Below, one piece after another: positions 6,649 through 9,876 of a DNA stretch of 9,876 nucleotides. Below the pieces are notes generated by a model. The model had not been told where the DNA came from and searched no databases. It saw nothing but the letters and a program-made list of their open reading frames with translations. How positions within the stretch are numbered: position 1 is the first letter of the stretch; each line of letters begins with the position of its first letter. Origin of the DNA: JAUREX01 sp044356825 (GTDB lineage: Bacteria; Pseudomonadota; Alphaproteobacteria; Rhodobacterales; Rhodobacteraceae); contig JBIKVM010000109.1 of the NCBI GenBank assembly GCA_044356825.1, positions 1 to 9,876 on the forward strand. Reading direction: 5' to 3'. The position numbers were made by a program, and so were the translations under genes.

Positions 6649-7806
6649 ATGAACGTCGCGACGCATTTCAACGGCCTCGAAGTCGGCTATGACATTCCCG
6701 CCGCCCCCGGCATGGCCGAGGCGGACATCCAGACCCCCTGCCTCGTCGTCGATCTTGCCGCGCTCGAGCGCAACATCGCCAAGATGCAGCGCTTTGCCGA
6801 CCAGATGGGCGTGCGGCTGCGCGTGCACGGCAAGATGCACAAATCCGCCGATGTCGCGCTGATGCAGATCGCGGCCGGCGCCGTCGGCATCTGCTGCCAG
6901 AAGGTGTCCGAGGCCGAGGCGTTTGCCCGCGCCGGCGTCAAGGACATCCTCGTGTCGAACGAGGTGCGCGATCCGGCCAAGATCGACCGCCTCGCCCGCC
7001 TGCCGCGGCTGGCGCGCACCATCGTGTGCGTCGATGACATCGCGAGCGTGCCGGAACTGTCCGCCGCCGCGACGCGCCACGGCACCACGATCGAGTGTCT
7101 GGTCGAGATCGACTGCGGCGCCGGGCGCTGCGGCGTCACGAACACCCCCGCGGTGCTCCAGATCGCGCGCGCGATCGCGGCCGCGCCCGGCCTCGAATTC
7201 TCGGGCATCCAGGCCTATCAGGGCGCCATGCAGCACCTCGACAGCTTCGATGAGCGCAAGGCCAAGATCGACATCGCGGTGGCGATGGTGCGCGATGCGG
7301 TCGAGGCGCTGAAGGCCGAGGGGCTCGTGTGCAGGATCGTCGGCGGCGGCGGCACCGGCTCCTATTATTTCGAGGGCAATTCGGGCGTCTACAACGAGCT
7401 TCAGTGCGGCTCCTACGCCTTCATGGATGCCGACTATGGCCGCATCCTCGACCGCGAGGGCAAGCGGATCGACGCGGGCGAGTGGGAAAATGCGCTTTTC
7501 CTCTTCACCTCGGTCATGAGCCACGCCAAGGCCGACAAGGCGATCTGCGATGCCGGCCTCAAGGCGCAGTCGGTCGACAGCGGCCTGCCGGTCGTCTATG
7601 GCCGCACGGATGTGAAATACGTCAAGTGCAGCGATGAGCACGGCGTGATCGCCGACCCCGACGGCAAGCTCAAGGTCGGCGAGAAGCTGCGCCTCGTGCC
7701 CGGCCACTGCGATCCGACCTGCAACGTGCACGACTGGTTTGTGGGCGTGCGCGACGGCGTGGTCGAGCGGCTGATCCCCGTCACCGCCCGCGGCAAGGCC
7801 TACTAG
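6649..7806 (+). CDS. bhcC: beta-Hydroxyaspartate aldolase BhcC
   Basis: BhcC condenses glycine with glyoxylate to beta-hydroxyaspartate, the carbon-carbon bond-forming step of the cycle. The 385-residue protein is a fold-type III (alanine-racemase-like) PLP enzyme of the D-threonine aldolase/DSD1 family. Landmarks: IQTPCLVVDLAALERN (27-42) at the start of the barrel, HGKMHKS (60-66) with Lys62 the likely Schiff-base lysine, CCQKVSEAEAF (82-92), EIDCGAGRCGV (153-163), GIQAYQGAMQH (186-196), GGGGTGSYY (232-240), and a C-terminal metal site H353-C-D355 in GHCDPTCNVHDW that binds a divalent metal in this family. GGAGGA at 6637-6642 lies 6 bases before ATG 6649. The gap to bhcB is 29 bases. The frame upstream of 6649 is shadow sequence of bhcB. 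Confidence 0.95.
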   Translation: MNVATHFNGLEVGYDIPAAPGMAEADIQTPCLVVDLAALERNIAKMQRFADQMGVRLRVHGKMHKSADVALMQIAAGAVGICCQKVSEAEAFARAGVKDILVSNEVRDPAKIDRLARLPRLARTIVCVDDIASVPELSAAATRHGTTIECLVEIDCGAGRCGVTNTPAVLQIARAIAAAPGLEFSGIQAYQGAMQHLDSFDERKAKIDIAVAMVRDAVEALKAEGLVCRIVGGGGTGSYYFEGNSGVYNELQCGSYAFMDADYGRILDREGKRIDAGEWENALFLFTSVMSHAKADKAICDAGLKAQSVDSGLPVVYGRTDVKYVKCSDEHGVIADPDGKLKVGEKLRLVPGHCDPTCNVHDWFVGVRDGVVERLIPVTARGKAY

Positions 7807-7814
7807 GCCAGCCC

Positions 7815-7840
7815 GCCGCGGCGCCTGCGCGCGCCGCGGC
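7815..7840 (+). other. Intra-operon GC hairpin between bhcC and bhcD
   Basis: GCCGCGGCGC (7815-7824) and GCGCCGCGGC (7831-7840) are exact inverted repeats with a 6-base loop (CTGCGC), making a 10-bp all-GC stem. It starts 9 bases after the bhcC stop. No U-run follows (CCTTCCCC), so it is not a classical terminator. It could protect the bhcABC message, pause polymerase, or lower bhcD expression. The gap here (65 bases) is longer than the other bhc gaps (23 and 29). Confidence 0.7.
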
Positions 7841-7871
7841 CCTTCCCCGATCCTGCAGAAGGGTGCGCGCG

Positions 7872-8837
7872 ATGTATCTCGTGCCGGAAAACCTCATTGC
7901 CGATCTGCTCGGCCCCGACGATGCCTTCGCCGCGGTGCGCGATGCCTTCGCCGCCATGTCGAACGGCGCGGCGCGCAACTTTCCGGTGGTGCGCGAGGCG
8001 CTGGGGCATGCGGATGCGCTCTACGGCTTCAAGTCGGGGTTCGATCGCGAGAACCTCGTGCTTGGCGTGAAGTCCGGCGGCTACTGGCCCGGAAACATGG
8101 CCAAAGGCCTGACGAACCATCAGTCCGTCGTGGTCCTTTTCGACCCCGACACGGGCCGGGCCTCGGCGCTGGTCGGGGGCAATCTGCTGACGGCGCTGCG
8201 CACGGCCGCGGCCTCGGCGCTCGCGATCGACCTGCTCGCGCGCAAGGATGCGCGCGTGCTCGGCATGGTGGGGGCGGGGCATCAGGCGGCGTTCCAGCTG
8301 CGCGCCGCCGCGCGCGTGCGCCGGTTCGAGCGGGTGGTGGCCTGGAACTATCACCCCGAGATGCTGCCGCGCCTCGGCGCCGTCGCGGCCGAGCTCGGCC
8401 TGCCGTTCGAGGCCGTCGATCTGCCCACGCTTGGCGCCGAGGCGGATGCGATCATCACCATCACCTCTTCCTTCGCGCCGAGCCTGATGGATGCCCATCT
8501 CCGCCCGGGCACGCATCTGTCCTGCATGGGCACCGACACCAAGGGCAAGCAGGAGGTCGAGGCGGCGCTGCTGGCCCGCGCCCGCGTCTTTGCCGACGAG
8601 GTCGCGCAATCGGTCACCATCGGCGAGGCGCAACACGCCGTCGCGCAGGGGATGATCGCGGCCGACGCGATCGTGCCCATCGGCGATGTCGTCACGGGCT
8701 GCCACCCGGGCCGGCGCGACGCGGCCGAGATCACGCTCTTCGATGGCACGGGGGTGGGCCTGCAGGATCTCGCGGTGGCTGCGCGCGCCGTGGCGAACGC
8801 GCGCGCGCGCGGCCTCGGGCTCGAGGCCGAGCTCTGA
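7872..8837 (+). CDS. bhcD: Iminosuccinate reductase BhcD
   Basis: BhcD reduces iminosuccinate to L-aspartate with a nicotinamide cofactor (NADH in Paracoccus), closing the cycle so that no ammonia is lost. The 321 residues belong to the ornithine cyclodeaminase/mu-crystallin family. Landmarks: FPVVREALGHADALYGFKSG (37-56) and VLGVKSGGYWPGN (63-75) with conserved Lys67. The dinucleotide-contact region follows, with GGNLLTALRTAAAS (102-115), Arg110 and the Rossmann loop GMVGAGHQA (131-139). Then come ITITSS (195-200), GTDTKGKQE (220-228), DEVAQS (242-247) and DGTGVGLQDLA (291-301). ATG 7872 is preceded by AAGG at 7859-7862; a GTG at 7863 is in frame but too close to it. It is likely to be named ornithine cyclodeaminase by pipelines. 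The ornithine enzyme is unlikely in this setting. Confidence 0.94.
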   Translation: MYLVPENLIADLLGPDDAFAAVRDAFAAMSNGAARNFPVVREALGHADALYGFKSGFDRENLVLGVKSGGYWPGNMAKGLTNHQSVVVLFDPDTGRASALVGGNLLTALRTAAASALAIDLLARKDARVLGMVGAGHQAAFQLRAAARVRRFERVVAWNYHPEMLPRLGAVAAELGLPFEAVDLPTLGAEADAIITITSSFAPSLMDAHLRPGTHLSCMGTDTKGKQEVEAALLARARVFADEVAQSVTIGEAQHAVAQGMIAADAIVPIGDVVTGCHPGRRDAAEITLFDGTGVGLQDLAVAARAVANARARGLGLEAEL

Positions 8838-9352
8838 GCCCGCGCCTCGGCCGGTTCGTGGCGGGCGATGCCGCGGCCCTCGCGGCGGTATTGGGCTCGG
8901 CCGCGGTGATGCGCCATTCCGAGACGGGGCCGCTCGGCCCCGAGGCGATCGCGCTCTGGCTCGCGCGCGCGATGGAACCGGCCCCGGTCCCGGCCCCGGC
9001 GGGGCGCGGCTTCTGGGCGGTACGCGACGATGCGGGCGGCTGCGTGGGCTATGCCCATCTGACCGAGACGCCGGGCCTCGGCGCGCCGGGCGAGCTCGAG
9101 ATCGGCCTGCGCCTTTCGCGCGCGGCACAGGGTCGCGGGATCGGGCGCGCGGTCGTCGAGGCGCTCTGCACGCGCGCGGCCGAAGATGGCGGCTGCACCC
9201 GCGTCCTCGCCGTCGTCGACCCGGACAACCTGCCCTCGCGCCGGCTTTTCGCGCGCGCCGGGTTCGAAGAGGCCGGCCGGGTGATGCTGCCCGGCTACGA
9301 CCACCCCGACCTCGTGCTCGCGCGCGCGATCGTCAGCAGTTCGGGACGTTGA
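8834..9352 (+). CDS. GNAT-family N-acetyltransferase, probably coupled to bhcD
   Basis: The protein resembles the RimJ/RimL-like branch of GNAT acetyltransferases. From the CTG start its 172 residues run from a first strand RLGRFVAGDAAAL, through WAVRDDAGGCVGYAHLTE (strands 2-4) and LEIGLRLSRAAQGRGIGRAV containing the acetyl-CoA loop R/Q-x-x-G-x-G/A as QGRGIG, to VDPDNLPSRRLFARAGFEEAGR, the classic N-x-x-S-x-x-x-x-x-x-x-G-F motif. A GTG at 8858 would start inside the first strand. CTG 8834 keeps that strand whole, overlaps the bhcD stop as CTGA, and has GAGG 7 bases upstream. A Pro/Ala insert (PAPVPAPAG) is coded by a 12-bp repeat. The substrate is unknown. The 3' end overlaps sdaA by 20 bases. 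Confidence 0.85.
   Translation: MSPRLGRFVAGDAAALAAVLGSAAVMRHSETGPLGPEAIALWLARAMEPAPVPAPAGRGFWAVRDDAGGCVGYAHLTETPGLGAPGELEIGLRLSRAAQGRGIGRAVVEALCTRAAEDGGCTRVLAVVDPDNLPSRRLFARAGFEEAGRVMLPGYDHPDLVLARAIVSSSGR
8978..8999. repeat. Short 12-bp-period direct repeat in the GNAT gene
   Basis: CCGGCCCCGG occurs at 8978-8987 and again at 8990-8999, a 12-base period. It encodes the Pro/Ala loop PAPVPAPAG in the acetyltransferase. It is frame-preserving and probably a slippage product in a surface loop. Confidence 0.6.
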
Positions 9353-9876
9353 CGGCCAGACCCCCGAGCGCCGTTTCCTTGTACTTGTGGCTCATGTCGG
9401 CGCCGGTCTGGCGCATCGTCTCGATGCAGGCGTCGAGCGGCACGAGATGCGTCCCGTCGCCCCGAAGCGCCAGGCTCGCGGCCGAGACCGCCTTGATGGC
9501 GCCGAGCCCGTTCCTTTCGATGCAGGGCACCTGCACGAGGCCGCGGATCGGGTCGCAGGTCATGCCGAGGTGGTGCTCGAGCGCGATCTCGGCCGCGTTC
9601 TCGACCTGCATCGGCGTCCCGCCCATCACCGCCGCGAGCCCCGCCGCCGCCATCGCCGCGGCCGAGCCGACCTCGGCCTGACAGCCGCATTCCGCGCCCG
9701 AGATCGAGGCGTTGTGCTTGACGATCCCGCCGATCGCGGCCGCGGTCAACAGGAACTCCCCCACCCGCGACGCGCTCGCGCCCGGCACATGGTCGAGCCA
9801 GTAGCGGATCACCGCCGGCACCACCCCCGCCGCCCCGTTGGTCGGGGCCGTCACCACCTGCCCGCCGGCGGCGTTC
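9333..9876 (-). CDS. sdaA: L-serine ammonia-lyase (L-serine dehydratase), C-terminal part; 5' end outside window
   Basis: This iron-sulfur enzyme converts L-serine to pyruvate and ammonia. About 180 C-terminal residues are visible; the single-chain enzyme usually has about 455-460, so the gene continues past the right edge. The frame is open to the edge and reads NAAGGQVVTAPTNGAAGVVPAV, a hallmark block. Cysteines expected to hold the 4Fe-4S cluster are in GAECGCQAEVG, LGMTCDPI and VQVPCIERN; the spacings of 42 and 11 residues between the second CGC cysteine, MTC and VPC resemble E. coli SdaA. The chain ends in VNVPNC. A C-terminal cysteine is the known tail-in-mouth residue of this enzyme type, which reaches into the active site until serine displaces it. 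A GTG at 9857 is internal, not the start. It converges on the GNAT gene. Confidence 0.95.
   Translation of the reverse strand, partial: NAAGGQVVTAPTNGAAGVVPAVIRYWLDHVPGASASRVGEFLLTAAAIGGIVKHNASISGAECGCQAEVGSAAAMAAAGLAAVMGGTPMQVENAAEIALEHHLGMTCDPIRGLVQVPCIERNGLGAIKAVSAASLALRGDGTHLVPLDACIETMRQTGADMSHKYKETALGGLAVNVPNC

Noticed and set aside
5588..7731. Two long minus-strand open frames (352 and 368 codons) opposite bhcB and bhcC
   Set aside because: They show the same shadow-frame composition, no start signals, and full overlap with well-recognised enzymes on the plus strand.
7815..7840. Intrinsic terminator after bhcC
   Set aside because: The stem is strong but is followed by CCTTCCCC with no U-run, and bhcD belongs functionally to the same operon.
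7803..9304. Minus-strand open frames of 441 and 317 codons opposite bhcD and the GNAT gene
   Set aside because: They are Arg/Gly/Ala-rich shadow frames without family motifs; the plus-strand genes explain the region.

Overview
The window looks like chromosomal DNA from a GC-rich alphaproteobacterium of the Rhodobacterales (Rhodobacteraceae/Paracoccaceae). The evidence is very high GC, a DUF2842 membrane protein, a low-complexity protein of a family typical of that order, and a complete bhc cluster close in protein sequence to that of Paracoccus denitrificans as I recall it. I cannot name the genus. No tRNA, rRNA, CRISPR array, insertion sequence or other mobile element was recognised, and no gene-free stretch exceeds about 175 bases.

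Left part (1-3423). The 3' third of purA (adenylosuccinate synthetase) runs off the left edge and is followed 4 bases later by a small DUF2842 membrane protein. Convergent to them is a low-complexity Ala/Pro/Glu-rich protein of unknown function (686-1735, minus). It is divergent from a thiamine pyrophosphokinase gene (1851-2528, plus). That gene in turn overlaps tail to tail with a 10-helix EamA/DMT-family transporter (2461-3423, minus).

Central part (3424-8837). This is the core of the window: an IclR-type regulator gene (bhcR, minus) divergent from bhcA-bhcB-bhcC-bhcD (plus). The four enzymes make up the beta-hydroxyaspartate cycle, which assimilates glyoxylate. BhcA transaminates glyoxylate to glycine using aspartate. 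BhcC condenses glycine with a second glyoxylate to beta-hydroxyaspartate. BhcB dehydrates this to iminosuccinate. BhcD reduces iminosuccinate to aspartate. The net result is two glyoxylate converted to one oxaloacetate without loss of carbon. The bhcR-bhcA gap is a sharply AT-rich island with three CGAAAAA repeats and nested palindromes, the obvious candidate operator. The transporter gene lies 15 bases behind bhcR on the same strand and is probably co-transcribed with it. A 10-bp GC hairpin separates bhcC from bhcD.

Right part (8834-9876). A GNAT acetyltransferase gene is probably translationally coupled to the end of bhcD through a CTGA overlap. It converges, with a 20-base overlap, on the 3' part of an L-serine ammonia-lyase gene (sdaA, minus) that runs off the right edge.

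All three convergent gene pairs overlap at their 3' ends, and no classical terminator was found. Two starts (bhcR and the GNAT gene) seem to use non-standard CTG codons. This rests on Shine-Dalgarno position, codon use and domain boundaries, and has not been tested.
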